The position numbers and the translations under genes were made by a program. A stretch of 64,000 nt of DNA from Falsiphaeobacter marinintestinus (GTDB lineage: Bacteria; Pseudomonadota; Alphaproteobacteria; Rhodobacterales; Rhodobacteraceae), in assembly GCF_007923355.1 (NCBI RefSeq), contig NZ_VOGO01000001.1, forward strand, positions 186,001 to 250,000, written 5' to 3'. How positions within the stretch are numbered: the first letter of the stretch is position 1; every line of letters begins with the position of its first letter. Below, piece by piece: positions 46,630 to 55,913 of the stretch. Under the pieces are notes generated by a model. That model did not search any database and was not told the origin of the DNA. It saw nothing but the letters and a program-made list of their open reading frames with translations.

Positions 46630-47981
46630 GTACGCTTCCTCAATTTGACCCAGATGCCCGACTTGGCCCGCACGGTCAGGTGAGCGACCGGAACAGGCTC
46701 GCGCCCGTCAATTGGCTCAACACGGTAATTGCGTAACAGCATCGACAACAACAAAGGCCCCTCGACCATGGCAAACCCTGCCCCGGTGCAGACACGGGGG
46801 CCGGATGAGAACGGGATGTACGCCTCGCGCTGGCAAGTCCGGCCGTTTTCCGTTTGCCACCGATCCGGTTTGAACGCATCCGGGTCATCCCATAGCCGCT
46901 CGTGCCGGTGCAAATGCCAGGGGCTGAGCACCATTTGCGCGCCTTTCGGCACATCCCGGTCGCGGAACTTTTCGGGACAGGCAGCTTCGCGCACCATCAT
47001 CGGGACAGGCGGATACAGCCGCAACGCTTCGCGAAACACATCGCGGCTAAGGCGCAGCTTTGACATGACGCTGAACGCCATCCCCGCATCCAACGCCACC
47101 GCCTCTTCAGCCACCCGCTCCTGCCAGTCAGGATAAATCGCCATCAGGTATAGGGTCCAGGCCAGTGCAGATGCACTGGTTTCGTGCCCGGCCAGAAAGA
47201 AGATCGCCACCTGATCGACCATTTCTTCGGTATCGAACAAATCGCCGGTCAGCGGATCCGGCGTTGTCATTATCTTGGTCGCAAGATCATCGGGGGCCGT
47301 TCCTGACTTGATCGCGGCCATCCGCTCGGCTGTCAGTTGCCCGATCAGGCTGCGGATTTCAGCGGCGTTTTCCTTTGTTCCCTTTGGGTAGAACCGCGGC
47401 ATCCAGCGCGGCAACGGGATGAATGCGGCAAGGTTCAGGATCGGCTGCGCCCGTTGATAGGCCCGAAAACGCGAAAAGACGCGCGAGGCAACCTCGTGAT
47501 CGATAGGGATCGAAAACAGCGTTCGAAAGATCACGTCAGCCGCAGCGTGGCTGGTGTGTTCTTCTATTTCAAGCGGTTTGTCAGTCATCGTTTGAAGTCG
47601 CGCGACCGCCGCTTCCGACGCCTGCCACATCGCGGGAAATGTATCTCTCAATCGCCCGCCCTCGAAGGCGGGGTCAATAATGCGGCGTTGGCGTTTCCAG
47701 GTTTCTCCGTTGGTCAGAAAGACCGAGTTGCCCAGAAGAGGTCTAAGTCCTTCACTGATCCGGCTTGATTTGGGGAAATCGTCCGGGCGGTCTTTCAAAA
47801 CCGTCTGCACAAGGTTGGGTTGGTTCAGAAGAAACGACCGGAAAAACGGAGTCCTGAATTCGGCCATCCATGCCCGGTACAGCCGCGCTGGCTGTGCTGA
47901 CAACAAATCCTGACGAAACAGTTTTAGGTATCGGCGCAATGAAACCTTGTCGGGCCGCGACGGCGGCTTTGGTGGAATCAT
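46626..47981 (-). CDS. Cytochrome P450
   Basis: Haem monooxygenase of 451 residues. The I-helix oxygen-binding motif FLAGHETSASALAW, the ExxR motif in EALRLYPP and the haem-ligand loop FSSGPRVCTGAGFA (Cys axial ligand) are all present. It has no N-terminal membrane anchor and so is a soluble bacterial type; substrate unknown. The start overlaps the stop of the upstream alpha/beta-hydrolase gene (ATGA), suggesting coupled function. No ferredoxin gene is nearby. Confidence 0.95.
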   Translation of the reverse strand: MIPPKPPSRPDKVSLRRYLKLFRQDLLSAQPARLYRAWMAEFRTPFFRSFLLNQPNLVQTVLKDRPDDFPKSSRISEGLRPLLGNSVFLTNGETWKRQRRIIDPAFEGGRLRDTFPAMWQASEAAVARLQTMTDKPLEIEEHTSHAAADVIFRTLFSIPIDHEVASRVFSRFRAYQRAQPILNLAAFIPLPRWMPRFYPKGTKENAAEIRSLIGQLTAERMAAIKSGTAPDDLATKIMTTPDPLTGDLFDTEEMVDQVAIFFLAGHETSASALAWTLYLMAIYPDWQERVAEEAVALDAGMAFSVMSKLRLSRDVFREALRLYPPVPMMVREAACPEKFRDRDVPKGAQMVLSPWHLHRHERLWDDPDAFKPDRWQTENGRTCQREAYIPFSSGPRVCTGAGFAMVEGPLLLSMLLRNYRVEPIDGREPVPVAHLTVRAKSGIWVKLRKRT

Positions 47982-49234
47982 GGCACCACCGACGTGTATT
48001 TTGACACCGGATCTTCCAGTCGCGATTTCGAGGGCTGACGATCCCGATATCGCGCTTTCAACGTGACCGGCCCGGCGGTGATCTGGAAGTAGTCGTAATC
48101 ACCGGGCTGATCGAACGCGCAAAGATATTGGAAATGCAGCCGAAAAAACCGCCAGCGCAACTCGGCCCAACGGGCCGGTGACAAGGTTTGGGTGAAAGCT
48201 GCAGAAACCACCAGAGGCCACCGCTTGTCCTTGGGCGCAACACCCGAAACACCGACCGGATCACACAATGCAAACGCGCATCCATCGCCCGGAGCAGAAA
48301 CGTCGACCCACGCCAGATCCTCGCGCGCAGACAGATACCGCAAGTCTGCCCTTAAGCGCTGCGCATCCGGCAGGAATGAAACCATCGGCACCACCTGCCC
48401 CAGCGACAAAAACCCAAGTGCGGGGCCACCAGTTGGGACACGTCCGGACCGGATCAGGTCGGCCAGAACCGACACCCCCAGATGGGCACCCGACGAATGC
48501 CCGACCACAAGCACTTCATCGACATCCGTTGCCAAGCTTTCGGAAATTTGATCTGAAAACTCGGCCAAACGCGCTTCCAATTCGGGCGGATTCGCGCCAC
48601 GCGATTGTGCCGAATAGGCGTAGTCGTGCATCAGGTAATATGCGAAAAACTTGCCGTCCTTGCCACGAAACCAACGCAACAAGGCCAGTGCGGCTCCCAC
48701 GCCCAGCCCCCAGCCGACGAGCCAGATTCCGGTCGATACCGCGCCAGTGAACTGGCCCGCCGCCGCAGTTCCGGCAAGGCCAACGCCCCACCCGATCAAA
48801 ACCGCCAACCCCAGTTGCAGCATCAACATCCCCACGGGGTAAAGCGCGGCAATCACTGGCCCCTTGCGCAGCCGCATTAATCGCCAGAGTGTGCCGGTCG
48901 CGATGTAGGTCCACGCGGTGCGTGCGAGTTGCAGATAGGTCGCCGGGATGGTGTTCGACATGCTGTCCCGAACGATGTCGGACCAGACAAGAACTTCGAT
49001 ATCGGCGTCAACACTGGCTCCGTCGCACACCCCATGCACGTGCCAGCCATAGGGGCCTTTGGTAGTCTTTGGAGTCAGGTTGATGTCATAGCCCGAGATG
49101 CGCGCCTGATCAGCCCCTTCTTTGCGATACAATTCGCGATACCGCCGAGGATGAATAGGATCATAACCGGGGATATAGAACACCCGGCGTTTCCGCACGA
49201 TTTGAGATGAGTGGCCTGACTGCTCTTCGACCAT
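47978..49234 (-). CDS. Membrane-associated alpha/beta hydrolase
   Basis: A 418-residue protein with two predicted transmembrane segments in the middle (VIAALYPVGMLMLQLGLAVL and TGIWLVGWGLGVGAALALL) and an alpha/beta-hydrolase core marked by the nucleophile elbow VVGHSSGAHLGV. The N-terminal RRVFYIPGYDPIHPRRYREL is conserved in a group of uncharacterised proteobacterial proteins. ATG 49234, with AGAGGG upstream, is preferred over 49261. It is coupled to the P450 gene, perhaps acting on the same lipid-like substrate. Confidence 0.75.
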   Translation of the reverse strand: MVEEQSGHSSQIVRKRRVFYIPGYDPIHPRRYRELYRKEGADQARISGYDINLTPKTTKGPYGWHVHGVCDGASVDADIEVLVWSDIVRDSMSNTIPATYLQLARTAWTYIATGTLWRLMRLRKGPVIAALYPVGMLMLQLGLAVLIGWGVGLAGTAAAGQFTGAVSTGIWLVGWGLGVGAALALLRWFRGKDGKFFAYYLMHDYAYSAQSRGANPPELEARLAEFSDQISESLATDVDEVLVVGHSSGAHLGVSVLADLIRSGRVPTGGPALGFLSLGQVVPMVSFLPDAQRLRADLRYLSAREDLAWVDVSAPGDGCAFALCDPVGVSGVAPKDKRWPLVVSAAFTQTLSPARWAELRWRFFRLHFQYLCAFDQPGDYDYFQITAGPVTLKARYRDRQPSKSRLEDPVSKYTSVVP

Positions 49235-49290
49235 TTTGCCCTCTTGCCTTGCTTCCAGCATAGCCGGTCATTCGGGCGAGAGTAAGACCG

Positions 49291-50061
49291 TCACCCCAAG
49301 ACCGCGAGACCGGGGAATGTTTCCAGCAACCACCACGAGAAGGTCGAAAACAGGCCTGTCACCAGCGCAACACCCACCAGCAAAAGCAGTGCTCCCATCA
49401 CCTTTTCGATCAGCCCCATATGGCGTTTCAGCCGGTTCATCAGTCCCATCGACCGGTTCAGGAACATCGCGGCCAACAGGAAAGGAATTCCCAGCCCGGC
49501 GGCATACACACCCAACAACGCGGTTCCGCGCGCCACCGATGCCTCGGATGCGGCCAAAGACAAGATCGCCCCCAGTTGCGGGCCGATGCAAGGCGTCCAG
49601 CCAAAGGCGAAGGCCAACCCAAGAACATAAGCACCGAAAGCCGATCCGCCGCCGCTTTCAGCGTCCATCCGGGCCTCGCGATCCAACAGCGGGATACGAA
49701 AGACATTCAGGAAGTGCAGACCGAAGATGATCACGACACCACCAGAAATCTTGGCGAAAAGTTCTTGATTTTGCAGGAAGAACGCACCGAACGCAGATGC
49801 GGTGAACCCAAGGAACAAAAACACCGTCGACAAGCCAAGGACAAAGAACAACGCAGTGATCGTTGCCTTTCTGCGTGCGGCGGCTTCTCCTTGCATTTCG
49901 CCGATAGAAACGCCGCTCATATAGGCCAGATAGGGTGGCACGATGGGCAGAACGCAGGGCGACAGAAAGCTGACGATACCGGCTGCCAGCGCCACGAACA
50001 TGGCGGGCAATAGACCCGCGTCGATGATGTCTATTCCGAACATGTCTTGGACATAAGCCAT
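49291..50061 (-). CDS. ccdA: Cytochrome c biogenesis protein CcdA (DsbD-like)
   Basis: Inner-membrane thiol-electron carrier that passes reducing power from thioredoxin to periplasmic proteins needed for cytochrome c maturation. The 256-residue protein has six hydrophobic segments and the redox cysteine pair in FLSPCVLPIVPPYL and FGWTPCIGPQLGA. ATG 50061 is used; a further ATG lies at 50070. It is followed by the alpha/beta-hydrolase gene after 56 bp. Confidence 0.92.
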   Translation of the reverse strand: MAYVQDMFGIDIIDAGLLPAMFVALAAGIVSFLSPCVLPIVPPYLAYMSGVSIGEMQGEAAARRKATITALFFVLGLSTVFLFLGFTASAFGAFFLQNQELFAKISGGVVIIFGLHFLNVFRIPLLDREARMDAESGGGSAFGAYVLGLAFAFGWTPCIGPQLGAILSLAASEASVARGTALLGVYAAGLGIPFLLAAMFLNRSMGLMNRLKRHMGLIEKVMGALLLLVGVALVTGLFSTFSWWLLETFPGLAVLG

Positions 50062-50155
50062 CGACCACACAAGGTCACGGGGCTATGCGGTCACATCCTT
50101 GTGGATCGGATGAAACATCGTTGCTCATTCTATCTGCAACACGCGAAGCAGATGC

Positions 50156-50187
50156 AAAAAGGCCCGGAACCTGGTCCGGGCCTTTTT
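50156..50187. terminator. Bidirectional intrinsic terminator after rne
   Basis: The 8-bp stem GGCCCGGA (50161-50168) with TCCGGGCC (50175-50182) is flanked by AAAAA on the left and TTTTT on the right, so it works as a terminator on either strand. On the minus strand it ends the rne transcript 15 bp after its stop. Confidence 0.88.
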
Positions 50188-50202
50188 ATCATTTCGTTCG
50201 GG

Positions 50203-53028
50203 TCAACCGCCCAGAGACCACCATCCGCGCCGCTTGGGCTTTGGTGGTTCGGACGGAGCTACAGGCTCGGTCACGGTCACTGCGATTTCGGCTACGGGCT
50301 CTGCAGCGGTCGCGACAAGCTCTGGCTCGGCTGCAGGTTCCGGCGCGGCTTCAGCTTCTGCCGGTTGCGGCTCGGCTTCTACCGGCTCGACCTCGACCGC
50401 TTCCTGCGTCACCGGAGCCACTGGTTCAACCGGAGTCACATCTGACTGTGCTTCGGTCGGCTCGGCGGCAGCCTCAGCTGTGGCAACTTCTTCAATGGCC
50501 AGTTCAGCAGGCTCTTCAACCGGAACATCAGCGACTTCCACAGCGATTTCTGCGGGCTCTGCAGGTGGCTCAATCACCGAAGTGTCACTTGCGTCAGACA
50601 CAACTTCCACCGCGTCGGTCACCGCATCTGCGGCTTCCGCATCAGTCGAAGCATCGCCATCGGTCGTCGCAGACCCAGCGGCTTCGCCGTCACCGTTTTG
50701 TGGGCTTGTGCTCGACTTGGGCTTGCGCCGCCGCCGCCGCCGCTTCCGCTTGGGCTTGGCTTCTTCGGTCGATGCAGCTTCAGCCTCTTCGGCTTCTTCG
50801 ACAACGACCTGTTCTTCTTCCTCGGCGTCCACCTGCTCCATGATCGAGGTGTCGACCGACACGACCGGCGTTGTTACCTCAGGAACGGCACGGGTGGCCG
50901 TTTTGAACTTTTCAATGGTGAAGTCCGGACTGACCAGATGCACATCACCTTCGATCCGTACCGACAGACCATAGCGGCTTTCGATGTTGGCGATATGCTC
51001 GCGCTTTTGGTTCATCAGGAAGTTGGCGATGGAAACCGGGCAGCGCACCAGAACTTCGCGCGACCGGCCACGTACACCCTCTTCTTCGATCTGGCGCAGG
51101 ATCGACAGCGCCATGTTATCATCCGACCGGATCAGACCTGTGCCATGGCAGGACGGGCACGGTTGGGTCGTCGCCTCGATCATGCCGGGGCGCAGACGCT
51201 GGCGGCTCATCTCCATCAGACCAAAGCCCGAGATGCGACCCACCTGGATCCGCGCCCGGTCGGTCTTGAGCTTGTCTTTCATGCGCTTTTCGACAGCAGC
51301 GTTGTTCTTACGCTCGTCCATGTCGATGAAATCGATCACAATCAGACCGGCCAGATCCCGCAGACGCAACTGGCGCGCCACTTCTTCTGCGGCCTCCAGG
51401 TTGGTCTTGGTCGCGGTGTCTTCGATCGAGCCTTCTTTGGTGGCACGGCCAGAGTTGACGTCAATCGCCACCAGCGCTTCGGTCACGCCGATCACGATAT
51501 AGCCGCCGGATTTCAACTGAACCGTCGGGTTGAACATCGCCCCCAGATAGCTTTCGACCTGATAGCGCGCGAAGAGCGGCATCTGCTCTTCGTACTTCTT
51601 CACGTTTTTGGCGTGGGACGGCATGATCATCTTCATGAAGTCCTTGGCGATGCGATATCCGCGTTCGCCTTCGACCAGAACTTCGTCAATCTCGCGGCTA
51701 TACAGATCGCGGATCGACCGTTTTATCAGGTCGCCTTCTTCATAGATCTTGGCCGGCGCAATCGATTTCAGCGTCAGTTCGCGGATTTGTTCCCACAGGC
51801 GCTTGAGGTAATCATAGTCGCGCTTGACCTCGGTCTTGGTGCGCTTGGCCCCTGCGGTTCTGATGATCAGACCGGCGCCTTGCGGCACTTCGATCTCGCC
51901 TGCGATTTCCTTCAGTTTCTTGCGGTCTGCTGCGTTGGTGATCTTGCGGGAAATACCACCGCCACGAGCAGTGTTCGGCATCAACACGCAATACCGTCCT
52001 GCCAGCGACAGATATGTGGTCAGCGCCGCGCCCTTGTTGCCACGCTCTTCCTTGACGACCTGCACAAGCAGGATCTGGCGGACTTTGATAACTTCCTGAA
52101 TCTTGTAACGGCGCGGGCGCGGTTTGCGCGGCGGCCGGATATCTTCCTGATCGTCATCATCAGCGACAGATTCGATGCTTGAATCCTTTGACGCGGCATC
52201 GCTGCGCTTGGCCTGATCGTCACCCACATCTTCGTCGCCGGAATCGTCATCGGTTTCTTCTGCATCGGCATCCGCATCGGTTTCGCCGTTGTCCGCCTTA
52301 GCGGCCACTGCGTCGTCTTCACTGGCGTCATCTGCCGGGATCGCGTCCGCAGAGTCGTCTGCTGGTTCCTCGACGACGTCGTCGCCAGCAGCCTCAACGG
52401 CTTCGGTAACCGCGTCTTCGGCACCTTCGGCAACGTCAGTTTCGACAACCGGGGCGTCAGCTTCGATTGGTTCCTCGACAGGCGTGTCCTTGACGGTCTC
52501 CATCGGCGAAGACCCTTCGGGCACCTCCGCTTGCACGATGTCCTCGGGCTCGGACAGATCAATGGTTTCCATGCCTGAGATTTCGGTGATGACCTCTTTG
52601 GTCTCAACCGCATCTTTAGACTTTACATCAGCAGCCTGGGTCGACGACTTCGACGATCTGGACCGCGATTTGGACGATTTGGACCGTGATTTGGACGGTT
52701 TGCGGTCTTCGTCATCGTCACGCGCGCGCATCGCGTCAGCATAAGCGCGCTCTTCTTCCATCAGCGCCTCGCGGTCGGCGACAGGAATTTGGTAATAGTC
52801 CGGATGAATTTCCGAGAAGGCCAGGAAACCATGCCGGTTCCCACCATAGTCCACGAACGCCGCTTGCAGCGATGGTTCGACCCGCGTTACCTTTGCGAGA
52901 TAGATGTTTCCGGCAAGCTGCCGTTTGTTTTCGGACTCAAAATCGAATTCCTCGACCTTGTTTCCGTCAACCACCACAACGCGGGTCTCTTCCGCGTGGG
53001 TGGCATCGATGAGCATTTTCTTTCCCAT
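50203..53028 (-). CDS. rne: Ribonuclease E
   Basis: Main mRNA-decay and rRNA/tRNA-processing endonuclease. The 941-residue protein has an S1 domain (about residues 35-90, then resuming after an insertion), a highly acidic insertion of about 230 residues rich in Asp/Glu/Ala, the catalytic DNase I-like core (VAIDVNSGRATKEG, FIDMDERKNNAAVEKRM) and the zinc-link CPSCHGTG. The C-terminal scaffold is low-complexity, with a basic stretch (KPKRKRRRRRRKPKS) and a conserved end KRRGWWSLGG. The start ATG is at 53028; an upstream ATG at 53043 is in frame. Confidence 0.96.
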   Translation of the reverse strand: MGKKMLIDATHAEETRVVVVDGNKVEEFDFESENKRQLAGNIYLAKVTRVEPSLQAAFVDYGGNRHGFLAFSEIHPDYYQIPVADREALMEEERAYADAMRARDDDEDRKPSKSRSKSSKSRSRSSKSSTQAADVKSKDAVETKEVITEISGMETIDLSEPEDIVQAEVPEGSSPMETVKDTPVEEPIEADAPVVETDVAEGAEDAVTEAVEAAGDDVVEEPADDSADAIPADDASEDDAVAAKADNGETDADADAEETDDDSGDEDVGDDQAKRSDAASKDSSIESVADDDDQEDIRPPRKPRPRRYKIQEVIKVRQILLVQVVKEERGNKGAALTTYLSLAGRYCVLMPNTARGGGISRKITNAADRKKLKEIAGEIEVPQGAGLIIRTAGAKRTKTEVKRDYDYLKRLWEQIRELTLKSIAPAKIYEEGDLIKRSIRDLYSREIDEVLVEGERGYRIAKDFMKMIMPSHAKNVKKYEEQMPLFARYQVESYLGAMFNPTVQLKSGGYIVIGVTEALVAIDVNSGRATKEGSIEDTATKTNLEAAEEVARQLRLRDLAGLIVIDFIDMDERKNNAAVEKRMKDKLKTDRARIQVGRISGFGLMEMSRQRLRPGMIEATTQPCPSCHGTGLIRSDDNMALSILRQIEEEGVRGRSREVLVRCPVSIANFLMNQKREHIANIESRYGLSVRIEGDVHLVSPDFTIEKFKTATRAVPEVTTPVVSVDTSIMEQVDAEEEEQVVVEEAEEAEAASTEEAKPKRKRRRRRRKPKSSTSPQNGDGEAAGSATTDGDASTDAEAADAVTDAVEVVSDASDTSVIEPPAEPAEIAVEVADVPVEEPAELAIEEVATAEAAAEPTEAQSDVTPVEPVAPVTQEAVEVEPVEAEPQPAEAEAAPEPAAEPELVATAAEPVAEIAVTVTEPVAPSEPPKPKRRGWWSLGG

Positions 53029-53511
53029 GAATCCTTGGTGCACAACCGCAATAACGCGCGACCAGGCGGACGCGCGCGTTTGGGGTGGTGTCTTGTCAGG
53101 GCGATATCTGACGTCGCGCGGCAGACCGCAGCCGAAAGGCCGCTTGTCTGTATGCTTTGATTATGCGCGCGCGCCATCGCGGTTCTTCTCCGACGCTGCG
53201 ACCATTGCCGTACAGCGCCCGTTCAATGAGCCCGTAGCATTCAACTTGGAATGGCGGACCGTTCTTACAGACCCCCTTGCGAGGGCCTAATCAGCCTGTC
53301 CGGATTCGGGCCGGTCGATCCGTAACCTTTGTCTGGACAGCGAAACTTATGCGGATTGTACCAAAAGGCAGCTTAACCCGTCGTTACTACATAAATGGAG
53401 TTTAATGCGGATTACAATGCCAATTTGTGCGCGTGCGCGCACAGGGTGACCCTGCTGATGGGTCAGTGCGCGTAGGAAAACACAAAGCGCGCACCTTCTT
53501 TCCCCATGATT
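53029..53511. other. rne leader / intergenic region with a perfect palindromic hairpin
   Basis: About 480 bp without a supported gene. It contains the long 5' side of rne, which in other bacteria carries autoregulatory structure, and an 8-bp inverted repeat TGTGCGCG-TG-CGCGCACA at 53426-53443. The tiny 2-nt centre makes the latter better suited as a protein-binding palindrome than as an RNA hairpin. Confidence 0.5.
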
Positions 53512-54108
53512 TCAAGCTTGCCGCGGTGTCCCTTCAGCCTCAACAGATGGCAAAACCGGCTCATCAAGCAAGGCATCAATAAACAGCGAAACAAATTGCC
53601 CCCGCGCATGGGTACCTGACTTTGCATAGATTCGACCAAGCTGAGCCCGAACTGTTCCCGCTGCTGTGCCACGCAGGTCCGCAATCTCGGGACTGTCAAA
53701 GCCCTTTAACGTCAGCAACGCCACCTCGCCTTCGGCAGGCGTAAGTTCCCACAAGGCGAAACGAGCGTTCAGAAGTTCGCCAAATGCACCCGAGGCCATT
53801 TGCAGGGCTGCTTCGGCCCGTCGCATGATTTGGATCGATCGCCACATCTCATACCCGCCCAATGCGACCCCAAGGATCAACGCCAGCGTGGCCGCCAGCT
53901 CAAACGCGGTGTGTCTGTCCAGCCCGACGGCCAGAAAATCCAATGTCACATCACCGAGGAAAAACCCGGCGCACACGGCTTGCAATGTGATGAACAAGGC
54001 AAGGATACCAAGACGCAAGACGCCGCGCCCTCTCAGGCGATGCGACGAACTGGCTCGTGTTTTGGCCGTGGGCTGCTCCACTCTGCGCCCGTCCCCCCAT
54101 ATACACAT
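53512..54108 (-). CDS. Membrane-anchored LuxR-family transcriptional regulator
   Basis: A 198-residue protein with two transmembrane segments (about residues 28-52 and 63-80) and a C-terminal LuxR helix-turn-helix (LTPAEGEVALLTLKGFDSPE, then IADLRGTAAGTVRAQLGRIY). The output domain is cytoplasmic and its sensor part is only membrane helices. This design recurs in Roseobacter genomes. The ATG at 54108 is chosen because the longer frame to 54429 runs over the RTX gene start. It is divergent from the RTX gene with 78 bp between them, so it may regulate it. Confidence 0.8.
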   Translation of the reverse strand: MCIWGDGRRVEQPTAKTRASSSHRLRGRGVLRLGILALFITLQAVCAGFFLGDVTLDFLAVGLDRHTAFELAATLALILGVALGGYEMWRSIQIMRRAEAALQMASGAFGELLNARFALWELTPAEGEVALLTLKGFDSPEIADLRGTAAGTVRAQLGRIYAKSGTHARGQFVSLFIDALLDEPVLPSVEAEGTPRQA

Positions 54109-54186
54109 CTGCTTATCGCAATATTTAGACAGAAATGCCAATTGAGTCGCATCCGCAGCCCTGAACCAAGCGCAAAGAGGCCACCG

Positions 54187-55779
54187 ATGCCGACCTTCAC
54201 TGGTACGATCACCCCTGACATCCTGATAGGAACTGCTGGCGACGATCTGTTGCTGCCCTACGGGGTTGGGCTGGGAGATCCCGCCGACGTGATGTCGGGC
54301 CTTGACGGCAGCGACGTCTATGACCTGAGCGAGCCAATCGGCGAAGACCCTGTGCATCTTTATATCATCGACGACAATGGCACCGACGGTGCCATCGACA
54401 GAATCGAGAACGCAGGTGAGCTGATTCACTCGGCGTCACTTGGCTATCTGGGATTCACGACGGCTGTTCGCCATGGCGATGACCTGCGCATCATCACGCC
54501 CTATAAACCCTATCGTTTCCGCGACCCGTCCCAACCGTCTTATGACATCACGATCATCGATCATTTCGCCGATGAAGCCGTTGAATGGCTGGACGCTGGC
54601 GGCACCCTTTATCGCCTGCGGGATGGGCTGATCGGGACCAGGGACGCCGATCTTCTGGCCGGAACTGACGGTGACGACATTTTGATCGCTTTGGGCGGCG
54701 ATGACTATGTCACGGCCAATGGCGGCGATGACAAAGTCAAGGCCGGGGCCGGCAACGACTATGCATTTGGTGGCGACGGCAATGATCAGGTGGACGGCCA
54801 GGCCGGTGACGATAGGGTTTATGGCGGTCTTGGAAACGATGATCTACGCGGCGGTATCGGTCAGGATTTCCTCTACGGCGAAGCCGGTAACGACACCCTG
54901 AGGGGTCAGGCCGGAAACGACTACATGTATGGTTATGACGGTCACGACCGCCTGTTTGGCGGCGCAGGTCAGGATCTGATGTCCGGTGGCGATGGCAATG
55001 ACCGAATGTTCGGCGGCTTGGGCGGTGATACCTATCGCTATGGCTATGACATCGTAAATCTGGGAACCGATGCGCCTGCAGGGCACGACCGGATCTTCGA
55101 CAATGGCGAACCCGCTACCTATTCGGAATTCGACCGGATCGAATTGTTCGGGTATTATGGCCCATCCGACGGCACCACGCCTGATGCCTACGCAAGGCTT
55201 AGCTTTGCCAAGGTCGGGCAGGACATGGTGCTGATGACCGACGCCGGGGCTGGGTCGATCACGGTGCAGAACCAGTTCGGCGCCGACAAGTTTTTTGTCG
55301 AAGAGCTGCATTTCAACGCCGGTTACTGGACCCCGCTGCAATTCAAGATCGTGGACGGGGCCAAAGACGACATTGGCGATGACCGAACGTACAGCAGTTG
55401 GGAAGGCGGCGAATGGAACGAGGTTCTGTTTGGAACCGATGGCGACGATCAGGTGTTCGGCAACTCTGGCACCAATTTCATCTGGCTGGGCGCAGGCGCC
55501 GATACGCTGATCTATAAAGAGGCCGATCCCGAGTCAGGATATGGCACAGGCGGTGGTGCCTGTAATGACATCGTTGAGGACTTCGATATCACCGAAGACG
55601 TCATGGACTTTTCTGAGCTCAACGGGGTGGACATGTCCGGGCTGATCATCGGCGAAAACGCCCGTGGCAACGCAACGGTTGCGTGGGATTCAGGGACCTG
55701 GGAAGTCTCGGATATCTATATCGAACTGCGGGGGGTCAGCGTGGCTGACCTCACGGCTGATCATTTCATATTCGGCTAA
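54187..55779 (+). CDS. RTX-repeat calcium-binding protein, type I secreted
   Basis: A 530-residue acidic protein. Residues about 150-282 hold tandem nonapeptide repeats of the GGxGxDxUx type (for example GGDGNDQVDG and GGLGNDDLRG) that form a calcium beta-roll. An incomplete N-terminal repeat (PDILIGTAGDD) and a C-terminal domain with a further GTDGDDQVFG repeat complete it. There is no Sec signal, consistent with type I secretion through a C-terminal signal. No secretion genes are adjacent. ATG 54187 follows AAAGAGG. No enzymatic domain is recognised. Confidence 0.85.
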   Translation: MPTFTGTITPDILIGTAGDDLLLPYGVGLGDPADVMSGLDGSDVYDLSEPIGEDPVHLYIIDDNGTDGAIDRIENAGELIHSASLGYLGFTTAVRHGDDLRIITPYKPYRFRDPSQPSYDITIIDHFADEAVEWLDAGGTLYRLRDGLIGTRDADLLAGTDGDDILIALGGDDYVTANGGDDKVKAGAGNDYAFGGDGNDQVDGQAGDDRVYGGLGNDDLRGGIGQDFLYGEAGNDTLRGQAGNDYMYGYDGHDRLFGGAGQDLMSGGDGNDRMFGGLGGDTYRYGYDIVNLGTDAPAGHDRIFDNGEPATYSEFDRIELFGYYGPSDGTTPDAYARLSFAKVGQDMVLMTDAGAGSITVQNQFGADKFFVEELHFNAGYWTPLQFKIVDGAKDDIGDDRTYSSWEGGEWNEVLFGTDGDDQVFGNSGTNFIWLGAGADTLIYKEADPESGYGTGGGACNDIVEDFDITEDVMDFSELNGVDMSGLIIGENARGNATVAWDSGTWEVSDIYIELRGVSVADLTADHFIFG

Positions 55780-55877
55780 CCAAAGCCGAACACGCGGGCG
55801 CGTCTTGCTGTCCCCCAACAGCTACCCCAATGCCCAATGCGCGTCCGCACGCACCGTTTGACTGTGCTCAAACGGGC

Positions 55878-55907
55878 AAGGCGGCCTCCGGTTCCAGGGG
55901 CCGCCTT
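55878..55907. terminator. Hairpin terminator between the RTX gene and dctD
   Basis: A perfect 9-bp stem (AAGGCGGCC at 55878-55886, GGCCGCCTT at 55899-55907) with a 12-nt loop lies directly after the dctD stop. On the minus strand the following bases are TTGCCCGTTTG, a weak T-tract. It could end both converging transcripts. Confidence 0.55.
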
Positions 55908-55913
55908 GAACTT

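Noticed and set aside
50234-52744. Long plus-strand frames opposite rne (for example 50698-52182)
   Set aside because: They lie antisense to the well-supported RNase E gene in high-G+C DNA and encode no recognisable domain.
53800-54186. Upstream extension of the RTX gene by 129 codons
   Set aside because: It runs over the LuxR gene on the opposite strand; the RTX repeat start at 54187 has its own ribosome site.
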